Shown here in pieces: positions 1-12,600 of a stretch of DNA of 64,000 bases (positions are counted from its first letter, which is position 1; each line of letters begins with the position of its first letter). Made by a program: the position numbers and the translations under genes. Origin of the DNA: Cyclina sinensis (Eukaryota; Mollusca; Bivalvia; Venerida; Veneridae); NCBI GenBank assembly GCA_012932295.1, contig JAAONU010000001.1, positions 40,224,780 to 40,288,779 of the forward strand, given 5' to 3'. The notes under the pieces are model-generated. The model saw nothing but the letters and a program-made list of their open reading frames with translations. It was not told the DNA's origin and made no database searches.

Positions 1-23
1 AGTGTTACATTCAGGGAACAAAG
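1..23 (+). CDS. Possible penultimate exon end of plus-strand neighbour gene (5' partial)
   Basis: The first 23 bases read open in the frame VLHSGNK and stop at a GTAAAG donor. The leftover G joins the GG that opens the exon at 379 as a glycine codon, so the two pieces share a frame. Support is limited to this phase match and the donor, because the window edge cuts the exon. It could equally be intron sequence. Confidence 0.4.
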
Positions 24-378
24 GTAAAGACATTTCTTCCATACCATTTTTGATGTTCACACAAGTAAAGTTTAGAAAATGCTCTTCCGACGAGTCATTT
101 TGGCGTCATTCATAGCACGATTCATGTAAAGTCTCTCAACATTACACTCTATGTGAAAAAGTTTTGTTTCCTTCCGAAATGTGTACATAATCAGGCATTC
201 AGAGTTAAGTAAACTTCTTGGCCATAAAACTGAAATAAGGCATGTATAACTTAAAGAAAATAGAACAAAATTAAATACAGCCAGATTAATGTTTCTAATT
301 GATGGAAACTATTATACTAAAGTACCATCAATTCATCTAAAGTTTTAAAATAATTGTTACTTTCTCTTATATTTTCAG

Positions 379-500
379 GGACAGATCCTTTTGAAGCTTC
401 ACACCTAGCATCGAGTAGTTTTTCGACCTTCATTATTCCAGATTATTTGCACCTTCCACCGGATTACCGAGTTGTTAGAGCTGTTTGCCGACCTAGATAA
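379..500 (+). CDS. Terminal coding exon of an unrecognised plus-strand gene
   Basis: A good acceptor (TTATATTTTCAG) is followed by 39 open codons and a TAA at 498-500. The peptide begins GTDPFEASHLASSSF and ends YRVVRAVCRPR. I do not recognise the family. No transmembrane segment or Cys pattern is visible; the end is basic (R-A-V-C-R-P-R). About 0.6 kb of AT-rich sequence follows before AATAAA at 1114-1119, which fits a 3' UTR. The gene would converge on the large minus-strand gene. The exon call rests on splice signal, open frame and poly(A) signal only. Confidence 0.6.
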
Positions 501-1135
501 TTAATTTTGTACATTATTTTTACGAAAAGTGGTGACATTGGCTGCCCCCGTAATTACATGTATGCCATGCAAACATGATACAATTTTTTTCATCTTTGCT
601 TAATAATACTGAATGTATTGTTTGTGGCTTATCTTACCCTAGCTTATACTCAGTTTATGAAATTTGATATGAAAAGAATAGTGTAGTCTAATTCTTTTGA
701 AAATAGTAGTATAAATTATTTTATTCACTAAAAACAGTGAAATCTTACCATTTTAAAACAACTTCCTGGAAAACCGATCTCATAGTGAGAGTGCTATTCT
801 CTAAGTATAGTACTACATTGTTCCAATAACATAATGCTATATTCTGTAACTTAATATTTTTAAAATGAAAAACTCAACACTTAAGTTAATTTAATTTGCT
901 TATCAATTACTGGTGATATGTCAGTCTGTGTGCTAAAATTTGCTTTTGTAATGACTGTGTAACTGCAGTCTTTATTGTTGTGCTAATGCTTCAGATATTG
1001 AATAGAACATTACAAGGGCATAGCCAAAATTGGACCAAGTCTGAATGAATTATGGAACACTGGTCCTGTCTTGCATCAGGTCCTTGACTTTAGTTGTGGA
1101 AAAACACATTAAAAATAAATCTTTGTAGCATTGAC
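501..1135 (+). other. Probable 3' UTR of the plus-strand neighbour
   Basis: AT-rich non-coding sequence after the TAA at 498-500, ending shortly after an AATAAA hexamer at 1114-1119. No ORF or repeat stands out. Confidence 0.45.
1114..1119 (+). terminator. Poly(A) signal AATAAA
   Basis: Canonical hexamer on the plus strand about 615 bp after the stop codon at 500. It is the first strong candidate end for the plus-strand transcript. Confidence 0.45.
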
Positions 1136-1264
1136 TTAAAATCAGCTGTACCTTTTGATTGTTAAAAACTGTTCAGACTGCATGGGTTTATTACAGCAAA
1201 AATATGACATATGTATAAACTGCTATGTTTTCTTGTTTTATTTCTAAAACATTTCCTTATGCCT

Positions 1265-2420
1265 CAGTCAGATTTCCTGGCCAGTGGCCGTAGACCGGTG
1301 GTAATTGGTGGTGTGAGCGATGTCCCAACTTTGGTCCTCATCGGCCAATTAGTCCTTAACACATCTGTCACAGCAACAGGCTTCGTACAGAGGCTGTGCA
1401 TACCCCTGCCGATGATCGTAGGGCGAGTGACTCGAGGGAAAACTTTTTTGACCGGCGTGGCACCAACTACTGCCCGGATATCGACCGGACATCGGACAGT
1501 CTTCACCGATCATCCTACAAAGCTAGGCCAGTGACCGGGCGGTGAGTTAGATATCGTACGATTATTGGCCGGCCATCTTACAGACATCTTGTAGGATGCC
1601 CGGGCGATGGTCGGCCGAAGTAACTTGAACTCACGTGGCCCATGGAGATTCTTTCGGACAAGTAGTATATAATAACCACTCTACCTGGCATGGTCAATCA
1701 ACCTCAATGCCTTTGGCACCGAGACATCTGAGATAAGCCATGCTGCAGCAACAACTCGCAAAAGCCTGGCTTCAGCATGATGTTATCTTGGCGGCGTTGT
1801 TGGAAGAAGCTGAACTAGAGCAACATAGAGCCCCAAGACAAAGAAGACGGTGGTGGGTACGAGATTGGATCTTGAGAAGAGCCCTTGCCACTCGCTTTGC
1901 CTCTCGCCTTGCCCTTGTCACTCCCCTCTGATCGTTTATTACTTTCTTTGTTCCGTCTTGGCATTGTTGTTGTCTGCTGAAAGAATGTTGTACATGCGAA
2001 AAATTACGCACTTATAATGGTCTAGCGATGCATCGCTTATAATAGACCGATGTTCAAGTGATAATCGGCCGATGTATGTTACATCGCTCATACATTGGTG
2101 ATCATTGTTCGCACATCAGCCGTACATTGGTCAGCTATGGGCCAATGTTTGGTCGAACATCAGTCGATGTCTGTTGCCCATCTCTAACCCACGATGACCT
2201 CAGATTCAACTAACACTGGACGATGCTCGGCCTTACATCGGCCGATCCTTGAAAGATGTGTTAATGAAAGGTTGCCGATGAAGAGCGATGTGGGGTATTG
2301 GTTGAGACATTGCTGATTTTTAACTACAACTTATTTTCTCCCGATGAACCCTACCGATGCACCCGATGGTCTCAGTCACTGTCCAATTACTATGGGTGTC
2401 CGGCCAGCAACCATTCCATT
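1265..2420 (+). mobile_element. PIF/Harbinger-like transposon fragment (GC-rich)
   Basis: This block is clearly richer in GC than its surroundings and full of short motifs around TCGGCCGATG. The ends carry imperfect inverted repeats: TGGCCGTAGACCGGTGGTAA near 1281 matches the reverse complement near 2400 (TGGCCGGACACCCATAGTAA); over 24 bp about 18 agree. A 63-codon ORF at 1740-1931 contains QRRRRWWVRDWILRR, like the N-terminal start of HARBI1-type transposases in animals. At about 1.15 kb with no DDE domain seen, it would be a non-autonomous or decayed copy. The family call is inference from the protein motif. Confidence 0.5.
1740..1931 (+). pseudogene. Remnant of Harbinger-type transposase N-terminus
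   Basis: A 63-codon ORF with an acidic, Gln/Leu-rich start (LLEEAELEQ), a basic run (RQRRRRWWVRDWILRR) and an early stop. The basic-then-WVR-W-RR layout resembles the N-terminus of HARBI1-like proteins, which normally run to more than 300 residues. The catalytic DDE part is missing, so this is a fragment and probably not functional. Confidence 0.4.
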
Positions 2421-3096
2421 TTTATAAAAAAATGCATCGGTTGCCCATCGTTTACCCCATAGCTGGATAATGTGACTGATACTTTACTCACTCTTGTTGA
2501 CTTCCCTCCTGAACTAAGCCAAAGATATGAAGAAACTTTAACTGCCTTTTACATGTTGATTTTCCAGTTTTTCCATAGCTTATAGGTAATGAGCTTAGGG
2601 ACTATGGTATAGTATTAAGATAATTTGAGGTTAGCAGTCAGAGATTTGGACAAGTCTGACATATTTTGAGTTAGTTCTCCAAACTTATGAAATACAATAA
2701 AAATTGAACTTGCTTTCAAACACCACAGTGACACTTTGCCAGCTGTCAAGCTCCTGCAAGCAGGTTTGTATGTTGGGTTTTACTTAAGGAAGAGCAACTT
2801 TTCTACATAATCACAAGACAAACCTTACCTATTTTTTTGTCTAGAAAGGCCACTGCTAAGCATACTAAGCACTGTTTTGTAAAAGCCAATCTAGCATGAA
2901 TATCAACAATAGCAAAATGCTGATCCATGTTCATTGTTGGAATTAATATATATATAAATATAAATAAGGAATTGTAATCCACGCTACTGGAAAGTGAAAA
3001 ACTGTTTTTGCTTTGTATAATGTGTAAGTTATCTGTGATAAGATTAACTACCTTCAGGTTTATATCTTGTAAGACATTTTTTCTTAATATGACCTT
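2421..3096. other. Intergenic, nothing recognised
   Basis: AT-rich sequence between the Harbinger-like block and the next repeat. I see no convincing ORF, RNA or repeat boundary here. Confidence 0.5.
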
Positions 3097-3100
3097 TTAA

Positions 3101-3313
3101 CCTTTACCCTACTGGAGGCAACTGACTCTGCCTTTGCAACCAATGTAGACCAAGATCAATCTGCACTTCCATGCAGTCTGATCATGGTCTGCACTATTTG
3201 TCATACAGTCAGTAAATTTTCAATAAGCACCCCTCCCACCCCTAAACAATTAATGGATCTGTCCAAAATGAAAGATTGACAAGTCTATTTTAGATATTTA
3301 GTATGGTAAGAGT
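3101..3313 (+). repeat. Diverged copy of the TTAA-flanked ~205-bp MITE family
   Basis: It begins TTAA then CCTTTACCCTACTGGAGG, and its right end reversed reads CTCTTACCATACTAAA, an imperfect terminal inverted repeat. The interior shares 'ctgcac.tccatgcagtctga' with the copies at 43098-43302 and 45205-45410, and 'gatcatggtctgcactatt..tcagtaaattttcaataa'-type sequence with 63140-63300. It is more decayed than the intronic copies. Confidence 0.5.
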
Positions 3314-3571
3314 TGAAATACAAGCAAAGGTTTAAGGATGAAATAAATGTCAACAGAATGACCCCAGAACAGTGCTTGAGAATGTATGTACTTGATTTGA
3401 CAATTAGGAAATGGAAGAACAGTATTCATGGCCAATGTCAACATTGAAAAGAATGAAGAGACAAGGGACTGTGATATAAATACATGTACAGTAAATATAG
3501 TGATTAAGACCAACAAAATGTAAATGTGCATGAAGTGATAGGTTTTGAAAGACAACATCAGTTTAGTTTAA

Positions 3572-4000
3572 AGAGGCTGTACTCCAGATTTGACATACAA
3601 TTTTTTTTTTCATAAATTATATATTTAGATGCCGTGAGATTATAACAACATAATATTTCAAAACTGAATATAAAAGGCAAAATGGAATAAAAAAAATATT
3701 TTCGCTCCAGCCTGATTTGAACTCTGGACCCTCATGTTAACAAAATATTTCCATCGCTTTTACTGTCACCACCATCGCTGACTGTGATATTACAGATATT
3801 TACTTTAAATCTTATACGATATAGTTATTCCGTCGCGTTACGGTATAGTACTTTGAAAGGGAAAAAAATCAATTTATAATGTAATTCTTTGACTTATTTT
3901 TTGTCAGTAAGTTATTTTTTAAGCATTAGTCATAAATATTACAAGAAATTTATAATACAACAAAACTTTCTTTTTTTTTGTCATCTGGAGCACAGCCCCT
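3572..4000. mobile_element. TTAA-flanked MITE, 429 bp
   Basis: The ends are AGAGGCTGTACTCCAGAT and, reverse-complemented, AGGGGCTGTGCTCCAGAT (16 of 18 identical). TTAA flanks both sides (3568-3571 and 4001-4004), as expected for piggyBac-type insertion. No transposase ORF is inside. The interior holds a Pol III B-box-like GAGTTCAAATC on the minus strand around 3717-3727. Confidence 0.65.
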
Positions 4001-4004
4001 TTAA

Positions 4005-4835
4005 ACTTCTTCATTCATTGTGAAAGAAGTTTTTGCATCTACTAATAATTATGCTTGATGACTTCTGCACCATTTTGACTGTACTTAGCTTTTAGAACAA
4101 GTGACCTCCTGATTGGTATTCTTCACCATGACCTCTGCTCCTCTGCATCAAGGCAACTTTTTGAGAAACTATCATTGCACGATAGCAATTGAGAAAATAT
4201 CTACCTCGTACAATTGACAATAGGACCATTTTCTTGTAAAAAAAATCAAGGAAGGGGCAATATGGGATTGCAAAAAATAACAATCAATGGAAATGACATG
4301 TATGCTGTGCTAAAAAAACAGTACAGTTAATTGATCATAACTGAACCAATATCAACAATTATTATATCTCCAACTATGTGAGGGGATACATACTGATTTC
4401 ATGCTGCTGGTCCATCTGTCACAGTTTGGAAAACTTCGCTGACACCACCAGATAAATTTCAACCGAACTTCACACATAAAAAATGTTTAGTGGAAAGCCT
4501 AATTGTGCACATCATTAGCCTTTGCTAGTTCATTCATTTTCAGCAGAGTTATTGCCCTTTATGCATTCAATTTTTGTTTCTGCTATACCCATGGGAATAT
4601 TTCAGCCAGACCTTACAGAAGGGATCAGTGCAAAGCTTAGCTGAGCATAACTTCATATTTTTCATGTTGGCTGATGCTTAGCAGAGTTGTTGCCCTTTAA
4701 GCATTCAATGTTTCAATGGCAATGCTATTGCTCCTGTAAGTGTCATCAGTTTTGCATATAGTCAACATTTAGGGTGGAGTCTAGTAGTGTAAGGCAAATG
4801 TTTTCCCTTAGAAAAACAAGTCTAGCTTAATAATT
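4005..4835. other. Intergenic or distal 3' flank, nothing recognised
   Basis: AT-rich sequence between the TTAA element and the distal poly(A) candidates of the minus-strand gene. No supported feature seen. Confidence 0.45.
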
Positions 4836-4839
4836 TCAT

Positions 4840-4871
4840 TTTATTTTTTGTACAAAAGTATATAATTTATT
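4840..4871 (-). terminator. Distal poly(A) signal candidates of the large gene
   Basis: Two AATAAA hexamers on the minus strand (reverse of TTTATT at 4840-4845 and 4866-4871) would give a 3' UTR of about 1.8 kb. A closer AATAAA lies at 6256-6261. Sequence alone cannot show which is used. Confidence 0.3.
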
Positions 4872-6234
4872 AAATGTCGTATAAATTCTTTGATTACATC
4901 ATGTGGTTCCCTGAAGAACACAACAATTTTGCACACACAAAAATGAGAACATGTCTCAAATGTTGATCTGGAAACAAATGTATATAAAACATGTAAAATG
5001 GATTTTGAATCTATTAAAATCTGTCATTTTATATATATATCATCTAACATTATCATAGAACATATGTAACTTAAAACAGTTTTAAATGAATATCTATAAA
5101 CTGTATGTCAAGTCAATATCAAAACTATTGTCTACTCTTGCAAGATTTTCTAAAATGTTGACAGAACTATGAGGAGCTAAATTTCTGGCATTAGAAAAAG
5201 CTACTTTGTGAATCAATTCAACACTTTATACAGTAGTTGTAAAATATAGCTTTCTTAACACTCAAATGGAATGATTCAGTGCTGAATTTAAAAGCTATAC
5301 ATTAGATCAAAACAAGGTACTTAATACCTTAAAAAATATCCCTTTTCCTTCAGTCTGAATCTTTATACTGTATAAATGACCAAAATACTAAGCAGATAAA
5401 AACAGTGTATCTAAGGTTATCCTGTGAGTACAATTCTTGAAGAGTTACTTTTCCAATTCCAAGTCGGATATATTACCATATTTAAATTATTTTCAGACTG
5501 TCTGCTTTTAAACAACATATCTGTGAGTAATTTCGTGAAACAAAGTCTGGTCTTTTTGACAGAATTTGCTTTAAATCAATGTCTTTTTTTCTTCTTTTAA
5601 TATTTTCCATTTACTGACTACTTAAGTGGATATGTTAACTATATTTATAAGAAAGGCTATCATTCCAATTTCAGCCAGTCTTTAAAAATGTTTGTTCCTA
5701 CCTGAGCGGCAGTATCACAATGAAAGAAAAGGCAAGAACTTTATGTATGTTCAAATAATTTTTAAAAAAGTCATCACAGAATAGTTTTATGATGACCAAG
5801 ACATAAACATATCTGTAACAAATTCTTAACAGTTGAGTCCATCATAAACAAAGCAATAAACATCCATTTCGATATTATATACATGTGTATTATTAATTTT
5901 TTACAAGTATTATATGAAGAGAACACACATCCAATGAATAAATGAAAAGCATGCACACAGGTCTTTCATAAAGGTCCAATCCAGTTGGAGATGCTTGATG
6001 AAAATGCTATCAAATTCAAAACACTGGCCTGTATAGCTTACAAAGCCTCATGAAGGCCTACAGTAAATTTGACAAGACTCTGAGTCACTGAACATACCCT
6101 GGTGCCAGTACACAGACCTTTACTATAACTAACAACTCTGAAACACTTCAGCAATGTAAAAATCAGATAAACTTGAACAATACGGAAAAAAAAACAATTT
6201 TTGCCATGAAATCATGAAATATCTTCTACACCTC

Positions 6235-6637
6235 AAATCTGAGTATTTAATACATTTTATTTCTGGATAAATGACCAGGAGTATACATATGTTTTTAGAC
6301 TTAATCAAACATTCACTTTTTGCATCAAACACCTCTCTTTAAATATTTAACATGTCACATACAGACAGGTAGATACGCACTCATTACCCACATGACCTTT
6401 GCACCAAGGACATCGATGTTCAACCTAACAGATGTATCAACTGCATGCTCACACAAACCATCATTCATAAGTCAAGTAAAATTTAATTGGATTATAGAAT
6501 ATTTTCAGCAGTTCATAAATTGTATGGTAAAAATTGTTCTATCTACTATATGTCACATTGTGAACAAGGATAAAATGCTGTTTATATACATATGACATCT
6601 TTCACGATGTTAATCTCAGGGTTCTATGGTCACTCCA
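6235..6637 (-). other. 3' UTR (minimal) of the large minus-strand gene
   Basis: Sequence after the TAG at 6638-6640, with a candidate AATAAA (reverse of TTTATT) at 6256-6261. The UTR may extend to about 4820 if the distal signals are used. Confidence 0.4.
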
Positions 6638-6660
6638 CTACGCTTCGTACACTGCAGCAT
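6638..6660 (-). CDS. Exon 43: last 7 residues and stop
   Basis: Phase 1 entry after acceptor GTGTGTTTTCAG; reads DAAVYEA then TAG. Only 23 nt of coding sequence, then 3' UTR. The VYEA end carries a Tyr but is not a classic PDZ ligand. Confidence 0.8.
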
Positions 6661-9600
6661 CTGAAAACACACCAAAAAAAAATCAAAATGTTATTTCAAA
6701 CCATTACTAGTATAGCTGGTCACTCTGCTCTGAAATACAGTAAAAGCTTGCCTTGTGAATGACTCAAAAATGCAGGCAACTAAATATTCCAACCAAACTT
6801 CACTGACCAACAGATTGGGTAATGATTGCTGGATTTAACATAACAGATAAGAAAGCATACACAAAAAAGTGACTTTACAGCACAACAAGTTTAACTGAGC
6901 AAATATCTAAACAATAGTTTTACTCCCCATAATTACTTCCCAAAAAATTAGGGAAAATTTTGTGGAAAATGTACATATTTAAACTGTACTAGTTTTATCA
7001 GAAAATTGATCAACATCTGCATTGAATTTTTTTGTGCACAGAAAAACTTTCCTATTTAAATTAATACCGTATGTTTATTATATTGTAACTGTATAAACTG
7101 AATCTGTTATTTATATGGCCTCTATGTATTCACTAATTTGTTAACCTCTATAAATAAACAGCTATATCCTACTATGTAAAATACATTGTTTTGAAAAATG
7201 ATTAAACCTCAAGACAGTGTGGTCAAAATAAAAGTAAAACAAAAATCCTTGGCCAAACAATAGAAGAAAAAGTATATGGTCAAAATCTGAACCTATTTTC
7301 TACATGCCAACTTGTACTGTCGATGGTAAGGAAAGTAGAACAAAATGACCAAAGTTCCCAACATGACTTTTCAAAGCTTGACTAAAATGTTTTATACTTT
7401 TTTAACATTTTGCTTAAACCTCTCCTGAAGGTCATTTACGACACTGGTTAGTACGCAACAACACACTGGTGAAGATAACTCTAAAAACACTGCTTGGTTG
7501 GTACATTTATGACAAAATAAATTACCGGTATTGTAAAGATTTCTAATACAAGTATATGTAACAAGTGAAATTAGGTCAATTACTCTAGAGGTCTAATTTG
7601 GACTATCTTGCTTGCTCATTAGAAAAAGATACAGACAAAATCTGTGTGTTCTTGGAGTTCAGATGCTTACACCTTATATTCCCTAACAACCAGCAAGAGA
7701 AAATCTTCAAACATCTTGAACATAAAAAAACATAGCATACATAAATTAAACAAGTGAGTGCTCTTAACATAAATGTGTCCACACACAGTCTGTCCAACAA
7801 ACTCTAATAATGCAAAGATTAAATAAATCATAAAGGAAAAGTTCCAAGTAAATCTTTATTTTCATTGCTTAAGATTATCAAGATTCAGATGTCAAAAGTA
7901 ACATTGTCCAAATTAAAAAGGCTGCAAGTTTTACAAGGTTGTTCCATCATTTTCTCTTATGTCAACAGTCGAAGTCTTGCTTTGATATAATTACTAGAAT
8001 ATGAAACAATAAAACTGTTTGATACAAACTGCATGTATATTTAACCTCACAGTAATATGTCTACTAAGTATCCAGAAGAATTTGTGAAATCAAGCCAATA
8101 ACAAAACAACAGATCCTCTTCACCAAAGTCTAAAACCAAGCCCTTTGACATCTATTACCAAAGCCCTACCTATAACAATTCCAGCTCACCATGTTGTTCT
8201 ACAACAACAACAACTTGTGACATGGCACTAGCAAATATCCCATCACAAAAACTTTACAACTTAATAGATCACTAATTAAAGAAGTTACAGCTGAACATTT
8301 TACTATGACATCTGCAAAATCATGCATTACTGTATTATGTGTCAAGAAGTTGCTATTATTAACCATTTTAAAAATTTAATCAATCTGCAAAACACTAAAA
8401 TTTTATTAGAATTAGTTTCAGTCACATGCAAAAGTAAGGTGCTGTTGAAAGCAGAAAATCATTAATTAAAGTTTCTGCTTTGTTTTGTTGTTTTTTTTGT
8501 TGTTTTTTTGTTGTTAAAAGAATCTGGTAACATGCACTTAGTTATTTAATTTCATTCCATTTCTTACTGAAATTAAAGTGCCTTCATTAGGTAAGAGAGA
8601 AACTATAAACCTTATTAGGCAAAGACTAAAACACTTGCATCTGGTCAAAACTGTTTGGTTGTCAGAACAGACATGGTAACTCCATGAATTTGACATAAAA
8701 CTTAATACTTAATTTGCTTAATAACTAAAATGGACTTTTCCATCATTCAATTCGGACAGGCCCAAGACTTAAATGAGTATTTAATGAAAAATCAACTGAA
8801 TCACAAAGAGTGCAAACCATAAATATGTAAGCAGATCAGAGTAGGCATGGTTACACCATCACTGGAAAATTCTGCTTCACTATATTCTTCATAATGTAGT
8901 TGTACTGAATGTGTACCCTGGGTAACTGACAACATGGTCACAACAGCAAAGCCTACTGTAGAGGTTAATCTTACAATCCTTTGCCTACAGGTCCATACAA
9001 GGCAAAGATCTCAAACTTTATAACATATTTTAAACATTTTTCTTTTAAGAGCTGTATTTGAACTTGAGTATAATTTCCTCTTTATAACTATTTAATCTGA
9101 CAAATTTTGTAACACTTTTGTCATTTAGATTAAATGACTGAACACAAAACTTTTTTAGTTTTACAGTAAAACAGTTTTAGCAATGCCTAAAAGTAATTTT
9201 GACCAGAAGCAAGTATCAGCATGTCAGCAAAGCCAAGAAACCCGAGACAACAATGTCAAGGAACATCTATGATAAATAGCTAACACTACCTAGTGTACTG
9301 TCATCTATAATGGAATCTGAAACAGAATAATTAGTAGCGATGTAAAGAAAGAATATGTCATGAAGAGACAGCAGTCACAGCGCTCAAATTTTAACATGAA
9401 CATTACATTTAAATGAGAAGTTTTTGATGAGAAGTATATCACATGACAACATTGTAATATATTATCATATGATCTATTATTAAATACAATTTCGCTCTAG
9501 TGGTCTAGAGGCTCACTGTTGTCCAAAACTGTATTGTGATTTTTTTCAAGATTTTTGGATTTGGCTCCAGTAAATATTATGTCTAAATTCAGACATGTGA

Positions 9601-12600
9601 TGCAACACTGTTCAGTTCCCAGCCTTTTGAATTTACTAATGGAAACAACTTAAGGAACCAGAGTCCCTTTAATTCAATGAATATGATGACTGTGATATCC
9701 ACCAAATTAAAGTGTTGTTGACCTCTGCTATCCTTTCAGTCAATATTGCCTCCATATGGTGAATATCACAACATATTCCATCAAATATAAGTACATAACT
9801 GTATAATATAACAATATCTTTTCTTTATATTGCAAACATGTTATATAATGGCAAACACTGTACCTTTGCCTCTTCCTTCAAATTTATTGTTCTTAGTCAC
9901 TGCCATTTTCTAAATATTTTATATAAGTGATTTTTATATAACCCTTTATTCTGTAATTTTTTACATTTTTCCTGAACTTATTTCTTTGCAGATGTTTTCT
10001 ATAGCTTCATTTTCAGTTTAGTTAAAATGAAAAAAAAAAACATTTTTTTTTTTTTTGGTCATGTGATAAAAAAAAAATCTGAAACTCGTTAACATTTGAT
10101 AAAAAATGCTTCATTTTACTCTTGCTGGAGAAATCAAACTCATCAATGGGTACCAGGTAACTTTGCTGAACAAAAAGTTTTTTTCTCTTTTTATGAAATG
10201 TAAACTTGTACCAGAAACTCTATAAATACAAGTTATGAATGAGTTATGCTGGTTAAGAAGACATTGTTATTTTTTTACTAAAAATTTTCCCATGACAGTA
10301 CATTCTAGCTTTCTGTAAGAATCTATAATGAAAAAAAAGTCAGTCCATAAGAGATTAATGCTCCAATCTACTTGCCACCCCTGAAACAGAGGCACCTTAG
10401 CAATACATGAAAAGTATGTTTTAGTAAAAATCTCGCTGTGGGGAGAAGTCAACATTTCACAATGAAAGAAAGTTGCTGTTTGCTAGAAAACTGACTTGAC
10501 AGAAATCCAACGATTTTACATGAGCTGTCACTGAGATTACCTATACCAGAGTGCTCTCCAGTTATTAATCTGAAAGGATTTTACACAGGCTGTCTCTCTG
10601 ACCTTGACTTCTGGCCTATTTATCTCAAAATCAATAAAGGTCATGCTGCATGGCCATGCTCAATAACACTAATAACTTTAATGAACATAGGCCAAAGCAT
10701 TTCCCAGATACTGACTGGACAAGGTTTTAACGCAAGTGGCCACTTTGACCTTGTAACCTCAACATCAATAAGGCTTATCTACTGATCATGCCTAATAATA
10801 ATATGAAGTTTCATGAAGAAGACCCAGGCTTTTGCAAATTATTGATCAAACCAAAATTTACTCTGGTGGCCACTGCAACTTTGAACTTTGACCTAGTGAC
10901 CTAAAAATCAACAGCGGTCATCTGCTGGACATGTGCAATATAGTTTATGAACCTAGACCCAAGTGTTCACCAGTTATTTATCTACCAAAATGATCATGCC
11001 CTGTAAGGAAGAACTGAAAGCAGCAATGCTATATCCCATCACTTTTCAAGAGAGGGCATAAAAAGCATGAATATTTTAATCAAAGGAGAGAGAAAAGGAA
11101 TTTTTTTTAAAGGTTTATGTAACAAAACTTTGACTTCTGTGAAAGCAGGAATACTCACTATCTTTTGTAAATATCTGGTTATCATAGTACATTTCTTGAG
11201 CTGGTGCCAGCATCATAAGGCGTGATGGTGGCCGGCTTCCATATGGACCTCCATAAGCATGAGAGATTACACTTCCTTTCTCAATCCCATTGCCATGGAA
11301 TTCACTGTACTGTGGTTCTGGTGAGTGCACTGGATGTGATCTGGTTAAAAGAATAATTAGTAAAAATTCTAAAATAACTGTCTATTCATTTTATATATAG
11401 GTAAGTTCTGTAATTTAGAAGACAGATATTCTATGTTCATCAAAACATTAGTAAAAGTATTTCAATCTTTTATCAGAGAATACATGTACATATATCATTT
11501 AAAATTGGACTAAACTGGGACTTTAATACTTGCAGAATCATTTATACTTAGAAACTTTTAACACTGGAGAAAAAAAACAAAATCAAAGCCTAACAAACTT
11601 CAATTTATGACACCATATGATGAGATCTGTTGTAAACTACAAGAAAACAACACAAGACTGGTTTACCTTCTCCAGCACAGACAACACACAGCCAGCATAA
11701 TAAGGAAGAGAATCAGTCCACCAGCTGCTATAGAAACAGGGATGACAATATCCAGCGTATTGTCTGACAGGTCTTCTGCTTCTACAATATTATTGAAAAC
11801 ATTTAGAAGTGATGAGTATGACTTAGTGCAACCTGAAGTTTTAATATAAAGCATAAATTATTTTCAATATCGTATCCACTTAGGAAGGAAAATGACCATT
11901 GTGGTCTTCTAACAAGAAAATTGAAAACTTGTCTTCATTTGGTTACATTTATATTGAAAAATAAAATAATGTTCATAACATTAAAATTGTTTTTCATGCA
12001 GGAAATTCCTACTTGATGTCAAATCCGGATATAGCTTCTCCAAGAATATGTTAAAAGAAAAAAAAACACTTACTGACTCTAGACTGGCACCTATCTCCTG
12101 TATACCACTGTGAACAGGTACAACTTGTAGTTCCCTCCCTTGAACAGGAGCCACCATTCTTACAGAAGCCAAGATCACACTTGTCTGCAAAAGAAATGAT
12201 AAATAAATGATTTTTTCACACTGAATATAAATCTTGTGTTCCTCAACTACATCATACAGTTACAGATTTACTTTTAGGCCAATAAGTGTCTTTAAAAATG
12301 TCTGAGGTCAATATTATTTTTACAGGTCCATAAAAACACATCCTGACCAAAACGTAAGTCTGTACGTGTAATTTATATACCCTACTAAAACATTGCCTGG
12401 TAAGTTTAAGAGTGCATAATAATTACACGTGGGGTGTTTATCACTTTTTACAGTCCTGCTCATGCAACACTCTCAACCAATGAAATGGGTGCATTTCAGC
12501 AGGGTATATACTGTTGTCAAACATTTATTAGGGGTCGCAAGAAAATTTACTCTGCATAATTAGAAAGAAAGGCTACCACAGAAATTTGAGTTCATTCTTA

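Noticed and set aside
1211..1534. 107-codon plus-strand ORF and its antisense partner
   Set aside because: Both lie across the edge of the Harbinger-like block; GC-rich composition leaves frames open by chance and neither shows a domain.
11607..11849. 80-codon plus-strand ORF
   Set aside because: Antisense shadow of the transmembrane exon (11667-11781).
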